This document shows positions 9,670 to 19,114 of a stretch of DNA of 64,000 nucleotides, piece by piece. Position numbers and translations under genes: made by a program. How positions within the stretch are numbered: the first letter of the stretch is position 1; each line of letters opens with the position of its first letter. This DNA comes from Gammaproteobacteria bacterium (GTDB taxonomy: Bacteria; Pseudomonadota; Gammaproteobacteria; Steroidobacterales; Steroidobacteraceae), in assembly GCA_003134045.1 (NCBI GenBank), contig PLAH01000040.1, positions 1-64,000 on the forward strand, in the 5' to 3' direction. The notes under the pieces are model-generated. The model made no database searches. It was not told where the DNA came from and saw only the letters and a program-made list of their open reading frames with translations.

Positions 9670-10722
9670 ATGTATGAGATTGAATTTCCCCTGGGAGATC
9701 TCGACTCGGAAGCGGTCGAGGCCGCCCTCACCGAGATCGGTGCGAGTTCGATCACCTTCGTCGATCGCGGGGATGAGCCCGTGCTCGAACCCAAGCCCGG
9801 TGAAATCAGGCTGTGGAGCGACACGCTGGTGCGCGCGCTGTTCCAACAGGCCGCCGATCCCACAACGAATGTCGATGCGACGGCCGGTGTCGACGCCAAG
9901 GCCGCGGTCTATACGGTACCCGATGCCGCGGTCACGGCCAACGCCGACTCCATGCTGAATATCGAGGCCACGGCTCATGTCGAACATCTCGCTTCGCGCT
10001 TGGGGCCGCACATCGCGCAGACCGCCCGCGTGCGCCCGGTCGCGAACCAGGACTGGGAGCGAGTGTGGCTCATCGATTGGAAGTCGATGCGCTTCGGGCG
10101 GCGACTGTGGGTGTGCCCCACGGCGGCTGCGGCGCCCGAGGATCCCGAGGCCGTGGTCGTCCGGCTGGATCCGGGACTCGCGTTCGGCACCGGCACGCAT
10201 CCGACCACCGCCCTGTGTCTGCAGATCCTGGATGCGCTGCCGCTGTCGGGCCGCACGCTGATCGACTATGGGTGCGGTTCCGGAATCTTAGGTTTAGCCG
10301 CGCTGAAACTCGGCGCGGCGCACGTGATCGCGGTGGATCTCGATCCGCAGGCGCTGCTCGCGACCCGCGAAAATGCGATCCGCAACGACGTCTCGTCCGC
10401 CATCGAAGTTCAAGGCGTGCCGGCCACCCTGCGGCCCGTGAGTTGCGTCGTCGCCAACATTCTTGCCGGCCCGCTGATCGAATTGGCCCCTCTGCTGACT
10501 GCCGCCTGCGAACCCGGCGGCGATCTGCTCCTGTCAGGGCTCCTCAAGACTCAGGCCTACGCGGTTAAAGCCGCGTACACGTCCAGTTTTGATATGGTGC
10601 GAGTCGTCGGACGGGACGATTGGTGTTGCATCCATGCTCGCCGGATGGTCGAACCGGTCGGCGTCGGGATGGCTGCGCCCCCGATGGCCGGCCGCGGGAG
10701 CGTCCAGGGGAGTTCAACTTAG
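9670..10722 (+). CDS. prmA: Ribosomal protein L11 methyltransferase with internal low-complexity insertion and extended C-terminus
   Basis: MYEIEFPLGDLDSEAVEAALTEIGA, DPGLAFGTGTHPTTALCLQ, IDYGCGSGILGLAALKLGA. Confidence 0.95.
   Translation: MYEIEFPLGDLDSEAVEAALTEIGASSITFVDRGDEPVLEPKPGEIRLWSDTLVRALFQQAADPTTNVDATAGVDAKAAVYTVPDAAVTANADSMLNIEATAHVEHLASRLGPHIAQTARVRPVANQDWERVWLIDWKSMRFGRRLWVCPTAAAAPEDPEAVVVRLDPGLAFGTGTHPTTALCLQILDALPLSGRTLIDYGCGSGILGLAALKLGAAHVIAVDLDPQALLATRENAIRNDVSSAIEVQGVPATLRPVSCVVANILAGPLIELAPLLTAACEPGGDLLLSGLLKTQAYAVKAAYTSSFDMVRVVGRDDWCCIHARRMVEPVGVGMAAPPMAGRGSVQGSST
10655..10690. repeat. Possible diverged copy of the REP-like hairpin inside the prmA 3' end
   Basis: CGGTCGGCGTCGGGATGGCTGCGCCCCCGATGG resembles the 9611-9640 and 22855-22880 elements. 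Confidence 0.35.
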
Positions 10723-10723
10723 C

Positions 10724-11911
10724 GTGTTCACGCAGTGTTCAAAGTGCGAGACCGTGTTTCGCTTGTCCGCCGAGGCGCTGCGCGCCGCCGGCGGACAAGT
10801 GCGCTGCGGCCGGTGCGGCGAGGTGTTCAATGCCTTGTCGCGTCTCGCTGAGGATGCGACCGGCTTCAGCAAAGGCGAGTCGTCGCTCGATCTGGAGACG
10901 CGCGCCGAGGAGATCCTGGAATCCGACGCAATCGATTTGGCGGATGCGCCACAGGACCTGAACCCGGACGAGGAACCACCGGCCGCCAACGACATGGATG
11001 CGCCCCCCGGCGTCGAAATTGCCGAGCTTCGTTTCGTGAGGGACGTTCCGCCCGGCGTGGAGATCGCGCAGTTGCAGTTCGTGGATGCGCCCGACGACGA
11101 TCTGGCATCGGAGACCTCCCTGGAATTCACGCTGCCGCCCGGAGAGTTGGATCGAATATTCATCGAGACCCGGCCGAACCGTCGGCAACAGCTGGCGGCC
11201 GACGGCGTGGCCGCACTGCGGATTCGGAGCGACGCTGCGGCGCCGGCTGCCACGGACCTCGAAGAATTTCTGGCCATACCCGCGCCCGCATCCGGCCGCG
11301 CGGCCTCACCCGCAACGCCGTCACGGATTTCGGGCTTGGAAGTCTCGGAGAATGTGCGGCAGGAAATGTTGGCGAGCTACGCGCATGCCGAGTTGCCGCA
11401 GATCAACGCGTCGCGGCGCAGGCTGCCGTTCGCCGTGTGGCTTGCCGCTGCCATCGTGCTCGCGCTGCTGCTGGCAGCTCAGGTCGTGCGCGGCAATGGC
11501 GACTGGCTCGCGGCCCATATACCGTTCCTCGGCGGCGCGGGCCAGGGAGCCGCCAATCTCGCCTCCTATCAATTGCGTCAGTGGGGGGTCACCGGCGATC
11601 CGGGAGCCAAAGGCACGCTGCGGGTGCGCGCCAGCATCATGAATACGGCCGCACAACCACAGCCGTATCCCTTGCTGCGGGTGACACTGGTCAATCGCTT
11701 CGGCACTCGCGTCGGCGCGCGCGAATTCGTTGCGACCGAATACCTGGGCAAGACGACTGCTCGCATGCTCGCTCCCGGCGAGCGAGTGGACGCGACCTTG
11801 GATATTCTCGATCCCGGCAAGGACGCGGAAGGATTCGAGATCGACGTGTGCGTGCGCGGCGCCGACAAGAAAATAATTTGCGCCGGCGATGCTGCGGCGC
11901 AGCCCAAGTGA
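10724..11911 (+). CDS. MJ0042-type zinc-ribbon / DUF3426-like membrane protein
   Basis: VFTQCSKCETVFRLSAEALRAAGGQVRCGRCGEVFNAL zinc ribbon, a TM helix and a C-terminal domain; GTG start. Confidence 0.9.
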   Translation: MFTQCSKCETVFRLSAEALRAAGGQVRCGRCGEVFNALSRLAEDATGFSKGESSLDLETRAEEILESDAIDLADAPQDLNPDEEPPAANDMDAPPGVEIAELRFVRDVPPGVEIAQLQFVDAPDDDLASETSLEFTLPPGELDRIFIETRPNRRQQLAADGVAALRIRSDAAAPAATDLEEFLAIPAPASGRAASPATPSRISGLEVSENVRQEMLASYAHAELPQINASRRRLPFAVWLAAAIVLALLLAAQVVRGNGDWLAAHIPFLGGAGQGAANLASYQLRQWGVTGDPGAKGTLRVRASIMNTAAQPQPYPLLRVTLVNRFGTRVGAREFVATEYLGKTTARMLAPGERVDATLDILDPGKDAEGFEIDVCVRGADKKIICAGDAAAQPK

Positions 11912-11921
11912 TGCCCAAGTG

Positions 11922-12902
11922 ATGCCCAAAATCGGTCCGTATACGTTGCCGTCCAACGTCCTGCTCGCGCCGATGGCGGGGGTGACCGACCGGGCGTTTC
12001 GCGCCTTGTGCCGGCGCTTCGGCGCAGGCCTTGCCGCGTCGGAAATGCTCACCGCCGAAGTGCGGCTGTGGAACACACCCAAATCGCGGCGGCGCATGGA
12101 CCACAGCGGAGAACCCAGTCCACGTGTCGTGCAAATCGCGGGGTACGATCCGCAGATGATGGCCGAGGCGGCGCGCCGCAACGTCGATGCAGGCGCCCAG
12201 ATCATCGACATCAACATGGGATGCCCGGCAAAAAAAGTCTGCAACCGGCTGGCGGGCTCCGCGTTGATGCAGGACGAGGCTCTCGTTGCACGTATTTTGC
12301 ATGCGGTCGTGCGCGCCGTTGCGGTGCCGGTGATGTTGAAGACGCGCACCGGATGGGATCGAAACAATAAAAATGGCATGCAAATCGCCAAAACAGCGGA
12401 GGACTGCGGAATTCAAGCGCTGGCGATCCATGGCCGCACGCGCGCCGACATGTATCAGGGAAACGCCGAACACGAAAGCGTCGCCGCAATCAAATCGACG
12501 GTCAAAATCCCGGTGTTCGCGAATGGCGACATCGACTCGCCGGAAAAAGCGCGCGACATTTTGGCGCAGACCGGGTGCGACGGCGTCATGATCGGCAGAG
12601 CCGCGCAAGGCCGGCCATGGATCTTCGACGAAGTCAATTTTTTCCTCGCAACCGGTGAATTGCGCGGAGTGCTAGCGCTGGAAAAAGTCCGTGATATTAT
12701 GCGCGCCCACCTCGAAGACCTGTACGCCCTCTACGGCGATGAGACTGGAGTTCGAGTGGCACGCAAGCACTTGAGTTGGTATTTTCGGCAGCATCCCGGA
12801 CAGGAGGTATTGCGGAATCGTCTCGTGACGATCGAGACGCCACGCGAACAACTGTCCACGCTGTTGGAGCATTTCGATACAGGAGTGCATTGCACAGCGT
12901 AG
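11922..12902 (+). CDS. dusB: tRNA-dihydrouridine synthase B
   Basis: NVLLAPMAGVTDRAFRALCRRFGAGL, INMGCPAKKVCNRLAGSALM, upstream of fis. Confidence 0.97.
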   Translation: MPKIGPYTLPSNVLLAPMAGVTDRAFRALCRRFGAGLAASEMLTAEVRLWNTPKSRRRMDHSGEPSPRVVQIAGYDPQMMAEAARRNVDAGAQIIDINMGCPAKKVCNRLAGSALMQDEALVARILHAVVRAVAVPVMLKTRTGWDRNNKNGMQIAKTAEDCGIQALAIHGRTRADMYQGNAEHESVAAIKSTVKIPVFANGDIDSPEKARDILAQTGCDGVMIGRAAQGRPWIFDEVNFFLATGELRGVLALEKVRDIMRAHLEDLYALYGDETGVRVARKHLSWYFRQHPGQEVLRNRLVTIETPREQLSTLLEHFDTGVHCTA

Positions 12903-12954
12903 GCGTACATAGTTTAAAAAAAAGTAGAACGATCGGCAGTGAATTGGATGGGCT

Positions 12955-13266
12955 ATGGTCGCAAAGAAGAAATCGAAATCACGCAAAGATGTCTCGCCGC
13001 CGTTCAACGGCCGGGACTTGAAAGTCAATGGCAAGGGCGTGCCCCTGCGTTCGCAGGCGGAGGAAGCCTTGCAATGCTATTTCGAGACGTTGAACGGTCA
13101 CAAGCCCGCGCAGTTGTACGATCTCGTCATGCGCGAGGTTGAAGAGCCCTTGTTCAAAGTCGTGATGGGTCACGTGCAGGGAAATCAGAGCCGTGCGGCC
13201 ACCATCCTCGGCATCAATCGCGGGACGCTACGCAAGAAACTCCGCGAGTTCGGCATTACCGGGTAA
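12955..13266 (+). CDS. fis: DNA-binding protein Fis
   Basis: PLFKVVMGHVQGNQSRAATILGINRGTLRKKLREFGI HTH; dusB-fis synteny. Confidence 0.96.
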   Translation: MVAKKKSKSRKDVSPPFNGRDLKVNGKGVPLRSQAEEALQCYFETLNGHKPAQLYDLVMREVEEPLFKVVMGHVQGNQSRAATILGINRGTLRKKLREFGITG

Positions 13267-13272
13267 GGTCCG

Positions 13273-14838
13273 TTGCAAACTCCCGTACGCCGCGCACTGC
13301 TCAGTGTTTCCGACAAGACCGGAATCGTCGAGTTCGCGCGCGAACTGAAGGAGCGCGGCATCGAATTGCTGTCCACGGGCGGCACCGCCAAGCTCTTGAT
13401 ACGCCATGGCATTGCGCTGAAAGAGGTGGCCGAGCACACCGGCTTCCCGGAAATCATGGGCGGCCGGGTCAAGACGCTGCACCCGAAGATCCACGGCGGT
13501 CTGTTGGGGCGCCGCGGCATGGATGAGGACATCATGCGCGAGCACGGCATCGAGCCCATCGATTTGCTCGCCGTGAATCTCTACCCATTCGCAGCCACGG
13601 TGGCCCGCGCCGATTGCAGCTATGAGGACGCGGTCGAGAACATCGACATCGGCGGGCCCGCCATGGTGCGCGCTGCCGCCAAGAACCACGCGTCGGTCAC
13701 GGTGGTGGTGGACCCCGGCGATTACCGCAACGTGTTGGACGATCTGGCGGCGAATCAAGGCTCGACCCACGTCGTGATGCGGCAGAAGCTCGCCGCCAAG
13801 GCGTTCGCGCACACCGCGCAGTACGACGCCATGGTGTCCGCCTACTTCACGGGCGCCATCGGCGGGGAAGCGCCCACGTTCCCCGACGATCTGAACCTCT
13901 CCTTCCGCAAGCATCTCGACCTGCGCTACGGCGAGAACCCGCATCAACAGGCGGCGTTCTACAAGGATCCGCGCGCCATCGGCGCGTCGGTCACCACCGC
14001 CGGCCAGATACAGGGCAAGGAGCTTTCCTACAACAACATCGCGGACAGCGACACCGCGCTCGAATGCGTGCGTCAGTTCGAAAGTCCCGCCTGCGTCATC
14101 GTCAAGCACGCAAATCCCTGCGGTGTGGCGCTGGGCGAGAGCCTGGCCGCGGCCTATGCCCTCGCGTATCGCACCGATCCCACGTCCGCCTTCGGCGGAA
14201 TCATCGCCTTCAATCGCGAATTGGATGCCGAAACCACGCGGGCCATCCTCGAGCGCCAATTCGTCGAGGTCATTCTCGCACCCACGATCTCGAACGCGGC
14301 CAAGGCGTTGCTGGCCTCCAAAGACAACATTCGCGTGCTGCAGGTCGGCGACCTCACCAAGCCCATCGAGCAACTGCTCGAATACAAGAGCGTTGCCGGC
14401 GGCCTCTTGGTCCAGACGCGGGATGAAGGTGCGGTCCAGCCGCACGAACTTCGCGTGGTCACGAAACGCGCCCCGAATTCCCAGGAACTCGTCGATCTGG
14501 TCATGGCATGGCGCATAGCGAAGTACGTGAAGTCGAACGCGATCGTGTGCGTGAAGGATCGCGCGACGTTGGGGATCGGCGCCGGACAGATGAGCCGCGT
14601 GGTCAGCAGCAAGATCGCCGCCATGAAAGCCAAGGACGAGGGGCTTTCGATGGAATCGGCCGCCATGGCGTCGGACGCATTCTTTCCGTTTCGCGATGGA
14701 CTCGACGTGGTGGCCGAATTCGGCATCAAGTCGGTGATTCAGCCCGGGGGCTCGAAGCGCGACCCGGAAGTCATCGCCGCGGCCGACGAGCACGGAATCG
14801 CGATGGTGTTCACCGGGATGCGGCATTTTCGTCACTAG
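13273..14838 (+). CDS. purH: Bifunctional AICAR formyltransferase/IMP cyclohydrolase
   Basis: [37 protein letters not shown]...; TTG start. Confidence 0.98.
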   Translation: MQTPVRRALLSVSDKTGIVEFARELKERGIELLSTGGTAKLLIRHGIALKEVAEHTGFPEIMGGRVKTLHPKIHGGLLGRRGMDEDIMREHGIEPIDLLAVNLYPFAATVARADCSYEDAVENIDIGGPAMVRAAAKNHASVTVVVDPGDYRNVLDDLAANQGSTHVVMRQKLAAKAFAHTAQYDAMVSAYFTGAIGGEAPTFPDDLNLSFRKHLDLRYGENPHQQAAFYKDPRAIGASVTTAGQIQGKELSYNNIADSDTALECVRQFESPACVIVKHANPCGVALGESLAAAYALAYRTDPTSAFGGIIAFNRELDAETTRAILERQFVEVILAPTISNAAKALLASKDNIRVLQVGDLTKPIEQLLEYKSVAGGLLVQTRDEGAVQPHELRVVTKRAPNSQELVDLVMAWRIAKYVKSNAIVCVKDRATLGIGAGQMSRVVSSKIAAMKAKDEGLSMESAAMASDAFFPFRDGLDVVAEFGIKSVIQPGGSKRDPEVIAAADEHGIAMVFTGMRHFRH

Positions 14839-14862
14839 TTTCCACGACGTGCACGGTTTTCC

Positions 14863-16146
14863 ATGAAGATCTTGATTGTCGGCGGTGGCGGCCGCGAACA
14901 TGCTCTCGCGTGGAAGTGCGCGCAATCGCCTCGCGTGCGGCATGTGTTCGTCGCGCCGGGAAACGCGGGCACGGCGCTCGAACCCCGTATGAGCAATGTC
15001 GACATCGCGGCCGACGACAGCGACGCACTGGTGGCGTTCGCGAACCGCGAGAGCATCGACTTGACCATCATCGGTCCCGAAGGCCCGCTGGTGGCGGGTA
15101 TCGTGGATCGCTTCAAGCTTGCGGGGCGCGCCTGTTTCGGCCCGACCCAGGCAGCCGCCCGACTCGAGGGATCGAAGGCGTTCACCAAGAATTTCCTGCA
15201 ACGCTACGGCATACCCACGGCGAGCTATGCGACGTTCAGTGCGGCGGACTTCGATGCCGACTACGTCAGGGCGCGGCGTTTGCCGCTGGTCGTCAAAGCG
15301 GACGGTCTCGCGGCCGGCAAGGGCGTGGTCATATGCGAAACGCACGAAGCGACCATCGAGGCGGCCGGCGCCATGCTCGGCGGCAGTTTCGGCGCCGCAG
15401 GCAACACCGTCGTGATCGAGGAGTTCTTACGCGGCGAGGAAGTGAGTTTCATCGTCGTGGCCCACGACTGCCAGGTGATCCCGCTCGCGACCTCGCAGGA
15501 TCACAAACGCCGCGACGATGGCGATCTGGGTCCGAATACCGGCGGCATGGGCGCTTACTCCCCCGCCCCCATCGTCACGCAGGTGTTGCATGACCGGATC
15601 ATGCGGGAAGTCATCGAACCCACGTTGCAAGGGCTGCGCAGCGACGGCAATCCGTACACCGGATTTCTGTATGCGGGGTTGATGATCGCCGAGGACGGCA
15701 CGCCCAACGTGATGGAGTTCAACTGCCGCTTCGGCGATCCTGAAGCGCAACCGGTGCTGATGCGGTTGAAGAGCGACCTGGTCGACCTCTGCGAAGCGGC
15801 CCTTGGCGGCGCGCTCGATGGCATCGAGCCCGAGTGGGATTCGCGCGCGGCACTCGGCGTCGTCATGGCAGCGGGAGGCTATCCCGAGGCTTACCGCAAA
15901 GGCGATCCGATCAGCGGACTCGACGTAGCCGCCCGGTTGCCGGGCAAGGTGTTTCATGCCGGCACACGGCAGAGCGGTTCGAGCGTCGTGACGGCGGGAG
16001 GCCGCGTGCTCTGCGCCGTGGGGCTGGGGGACACCGTCGCCGGCGCACAGCAGCACGCCTACGAGTTGGTACACGCCATTCACTGGAACCTGGTCCAGTA
16101 CCGGCGCGACATCGGCTACCGCGCCATCGAGCGCGCGGTACCTTGA
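14863..16146 (+). CDS. purD: Phosphoribosylamine-glycine ligase
   Basis: MKILIVGGGGREHALAWKCAQSPRV, LGPNTGGMGAYSPAPI. Confidence 0.98.
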   Translation: MKILIVGGGGREHALAWKCAQSPRVRHVFVAPGNAGTALEPRMSNVDIAADDSDALVAFANRESIDLTIIGPEGPLVAGIVDRFKLAGRACFGPTQAAARLEGSKAFTKNFLQRYGIPTASYATFSAADFDADYVRARRLPLVVKADGLAAGKGVVICETHEATIEAAGAMLGGSFGAAGNTVVIEEFLRGEEVSFIVVAHDCQVIPLATSQDHKRRDDGDLGPNTGGMGAYSPAPIVTQVLHDRIMREVIEPTLQGLRSDGNPYTGFLYAGLMIAEDGTPNVMEFNCRFGDPEAQPVLMRLKSDLVDLCEAALGGALDGIEPEWDSRAALGVVMAAGGYPEAYRKGDPISGLDVAARLPGKVFHAGTRQSGSSVVTAGGRVLCAVGLGDTVAGAQQHAYELVHAIHWNLVQYRRDIGYRAIERAVP

Positions 16147-16148
16147 GT

Positions 16149-16355
16149 TCACTCCACCGCGGGTCCCTCGCCCAACCGGCCTGCTCTCGCACGGCGCAGC
16201 GCGCCGCGGGCCTCGAGCAGGTTCTCCGCCACCGAATTCAGGCGCGCACAGTCAGCCAACCGCAGACCCGGCGTCTCAGGACCGGCGATGGCTTGGCACA
16301 GGCCACACCCAATGCACAACCCACCCGCTACGATCTCCTCCACGGTCAGCATCAT
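16149..16355 (-). pseudogene. Short ferredoxin-like fragment resembling the N-terminus of F420-hydrogenase/dehydrogenase beta subunit (FrhB-like), probably truncated
   Basis: 68 aa: MMLTVEEIVAGGLCIGCGLCQAIAGPE...; only one partial CxxCxxC motif and no downstream catalytic domain. Confidence 0.4.
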
Positions 16356-16413
16356 GGATCCAGTTTACCGTACCGGCCGCCGACGCCGTGTTCAGGTAAC
16401 GCCTGCCCGGCGG

Positions 16414-17679
16414 CTAGTGCATGCCGTAACTCTCCGCCGCGGTGCCGTCGGCGGTCATCGCCGCCGGGTGGTGATGTTTGAAGAGCCGACCTTTCTCGGC
16501 AAACAATACGAACACCAGGCCCATCAGGCCGCAGATCAACGAACCCGCCGCCAGGGGCGTGGCCGCTCCATTGAACTGCCGCCCGATGGCGGCGCCCATC
16601 AGTGCGCCCGCGAACGTCGATATGAAGCCCTGCAGCGATGCGCCGATGCCGGCCACCGCGCCGATGGGCTCCATCGCCATGGCGCCGAAATTGGAAACGG
16701 ACAGGCTGAAGCACGCCATCGTGGCGGCCTGGAACAGGACGAAGGTCCACAGCTGCTCGAGGCCCATCGCCGCGATCACGCAATGCAGCGCGGTGATGCC
16801 GATAAAGCACAGCAGCGCCGCATGGGAGATGTGACGCATCCCCAGACGCTCGACGAAACGCGAGTTCAGATAGGCACCCATCCCCATGGTGACCGCACAC
16901 AGCGCGAACATGCTCGGCATCAAGCTGGCGCGGTGAAAGACGTCGGAGAAGATCTGCTGCACCATGCCGACGTAAGCCATGATGGACCCGAACATCACCG
17001 TCAATGCGAGGGTGTAGCACAGCGAGGCGCGATCGCCGAGCACCAGCCGCACGGCGTGCGCGATGTGACTGCCGGTCAGAGTCATTCGGTATTCGGGATG
17101 CAGCGTCTCGTGCAGCCGCAGCCAGGCCCAGGTCCAGACGATCGCGGCGAACGTGCCGCAGACGATGAAAATATAACGCCAGGGAGCGAACAGCAAAATC
17201 ACCTGTCCTAGGCTTGGCGCGACGACGGGTACCATCAGGAACACGACGAAGGTCAGCGACATGACCCGCGCCATCGCCCGGCCCGAATAGAGGTCGCGGA
17301 TCACGGAACGCGACACCGTGACGCTGGCCGCCGCCAGACCATGCACGAAGCGCCAGATCAGCAATGCATGGAAGCTGTCGCTGAGCCCGCATAGCAGCGC
17401 CGCGCTGACGTAGACCCCAAGGCCGGCGAGCAGCACCGGGCGCCTGCCGAATCGATCCGACATCACGCCCCAGAACAGCTGGCCGCAGCCCAGGCCCGCC
17501 ATGTAGGACGTGAGTATCCATTGGCCGTGGTTCTCGTTCGCGACGTGCAGGGCGTGCACGATGATGGGAAACGCCGGCAGCATCGCATCGATGGCGATGG
17601 CCTGGCACGCCATCATCGACGCGACCAACACCACGAATTCCGTGAATCCGATCGGCGCGGCCGTAGACTGCATCGGCAT
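16414..17679 (-). CDS. MFS transporter, Bcr/CflA-type multidrug efflux
   Basis: 421 aa polytopic protein; AFPIIVHALHVANENHGQWILTSYMAGLGCGQLFWGVMSDRFGRRPVLLAGLGVY. Confidence 0.9.
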   Translation of the reverse strand: MPMQSTAAPIGFTEFVVLVASMMACQAIAIDAMLPAFPIIVHALHVANENHGQWILTSYMAGLGCGQLFWGVMSDRFGRRPVLLAGLGVYVSAALLCGLSDSFHALLIWRFVHGLAAASVTVSRSVIRDLYSGRAMARVMSLTFVVFLMVPVVAPSLGQVILLFAPWRYIFIVCGTFAAIVWTWAWLRLHETLHPEYRMTLTGSHIAHAVRLVLGDRASLCYTLALTVMFGSIMAYVGMVQQIFSDVFHRASLMPSMFALCAVTMGMGAYLNSRFVERLGMRHISHAALLCFIGITALHCVIAAMGLEQLWTFVLFQAATMACFSLSVSNFGAMAMEPIGAVAGIGASLQGFISTFAGALMGAAIGRQFNGAATPLAAGSLICGLMGLVFVLFAEKGRLFKHHHPAAMTADGTAAESYGMH

Positions 17680-17683
17680 GGCG

Positions 17684-18619
17684 TCAGGCCTGCGGCGAGC
17701 CGGCCGGCTTGCGGGCGATGCTGGTCGCCATGGTGACGATGGAGGCGAGATCCGTGAGATTTGCCGGCACCACGAGCGTCGTTCCTGCTTGTGCGAGTTT
17801 GCCGAACTGCTTCACATACTCCTCGCCGATCCGCAACTGCATCGCTTCGATCCCGCCGCGGTCGGACAGTGCGATCCCCACCTGGCGCAGTCCTTCCGCC
17901 GTGGCGGTCGCCACCGCGAGAATGGCTTGCGCCTGGCCTTCCGCTTCGTTGATCTGCTGTTGCTTGTTGGCTTCGGACTGCTTGATCACGCGCTGCTTGT
18001 CGCCCTCCGCCGAATTGATCTTGGCGTCGCGCTCGCCTTCCGATGTGAGCACCACCGCGCGCTTCTCGCGTTCCGCGCGCATCTGCTTCTCCATGGCCTG
18101 CAGCACGTCGCGCGGCGGGGTGATGTTCTTGATTTCGTACCGCAGCACCTTGACTCCCCAGGCCACCGACGCCTTGTCGAGTTCGCTGACGACATTGGCG
18201 TTGATGGTGCCGCGCGCCTCGAACGTGCGATCGAGCTCGATCTTGCCGATCTCGCTGCGCAAGGTGGTCTGCGCGAGCTGCGATATGGCGAAGCCGAAAT
18301 TGGTGATGCCGTAGGAGGCGAGATGCGGATCGAGCACTTGCATGTACAGCACGCCATCGACGCCGACCTGGACGTTGTCGCGCGTGATGCAGATCTGTTC
18401 GGCGATGTCGATCGCGATTTCCTTCAGGCTGTGTTTGTAGGCCACCTTTTCCATGAAGGGAATCAGAATGTGGAACCCGGCCGACAAGGTGCGGCTGTAC
18501 TTGCCCAGATGCTCGACCACGTAGGCGCTCTGCTGCGGCACCACCGTCGCGGTCTTGGCCACCAGCACGACGACGAGCACGGCCAGCGCAATGGCGCCGT
18601 AGCCTAGGGTCATGTCCAT
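17684..18619 (-). CDS. SPFH/stomatin-like membrane protein (QmcA-like)
   Basis: VVPQQSAYVVEHLGKYSRTLSAGFHILIPFMEKVAYKHSLKEIAIDI. Confidence 0.93.
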   Translation of the reverse strand: MDMTLGYGAIALAVLVVVLVAKTATVVPQQSAYVVEHLGKYSRTLSAGFHILIPFMEKVAYKHSLKEIAIDIAEQICITRDNVQVGVDGVLYMQVLDPHLASYGITNFGFAISQLAQTTLRSEIGKIELDRTFEARGTINANVVSELDKASVAWGVKVLRYEIKNITPPRDVLQAMEKQMRAEREKRAVVLTSEGERDAKINSAEGDKQRVIKQSEANKQQQINEAEGQAQAILAVATATAEGLRQVGIALSDRGGIEAMQLRIGEEYVKQFGKLAQAGTTLVVPANLTDLASIVTMATSIARKPAGSPQA

Positions 18620-18641
18620 GAGTCTCTCCTCATTCTTGCGA

Positions 18642-19079
18642 TCATAGCGGCTCGCCGTGGACGACCAGCGTCAGCCCGTCGACCCGCTCGATACGGGCGC
18701 GCGTACCGGCGGCGATGAGAAGCGGGCCGCCGTTGCGCGCACTCCACGAACTGCCGCGAAACTCGACTCGGCACGTTTCGCCCGGCGGCAACGCGTCGGG
18801 CAGCACCACCGTTTCCCCGGCCGGCCCTTGATTCATCCGGGGCAGATTGCGGCGCAGGCGATCGTAGATTCGGCGGCGAAACGCAAACATCGAAACGGCC
18901 GCCATACCCGCGAATGCGATCCATTGCAGCCAGACGGTTAGAATCCAGCCGGAGACGCCGAGAAAGCCCACGATCAGCGCCGCCAGCCCGAGAAACACCA
19001 GGTAGAACTGCGCATCGACGAAGGCCAGCTCCGACCCCAAGAGAATCGCGCCGACGGCTACCCACGCCCACCATTGCAT
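18642..19079 (-). CDS. NfeD-like membrane protein
   Basis: 145 aa, N-terminal TM helices and OB-like C-terminus (GPLLIAAGTRARIERVDGLTLVV); paired with SPFH gene. Confidence 0.88.
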   Translation of the reverse strand: MQWWAWVAVGAILLGSELAFVDAQFYLVFLGLAALIVGFLGVSGWILTVWLQWIAFAGMAAVSMFAFRRRIYDRLRRNLPRMNQGPAGETVVLPDALPPGETCRVEFRGSSWSARNGGPLLIAAGTRARIERVDGLTLVVHGEPL

Positions 19080-19114
19080 GAATGTCCGACCCCCGGCGTT
19101 GCTCTACGTCTGCT

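Noticed and set aside
8122-10200. 692-aa minus-strand ORF opposite accC/prmA
   Set aside because: Shadow ORF spanning two conserved plus-strand genes
13228-15345. 705-aa minus-strand ORF opposite purH/purD
   Set aside because: Shadow ORF spanning two conserved genes
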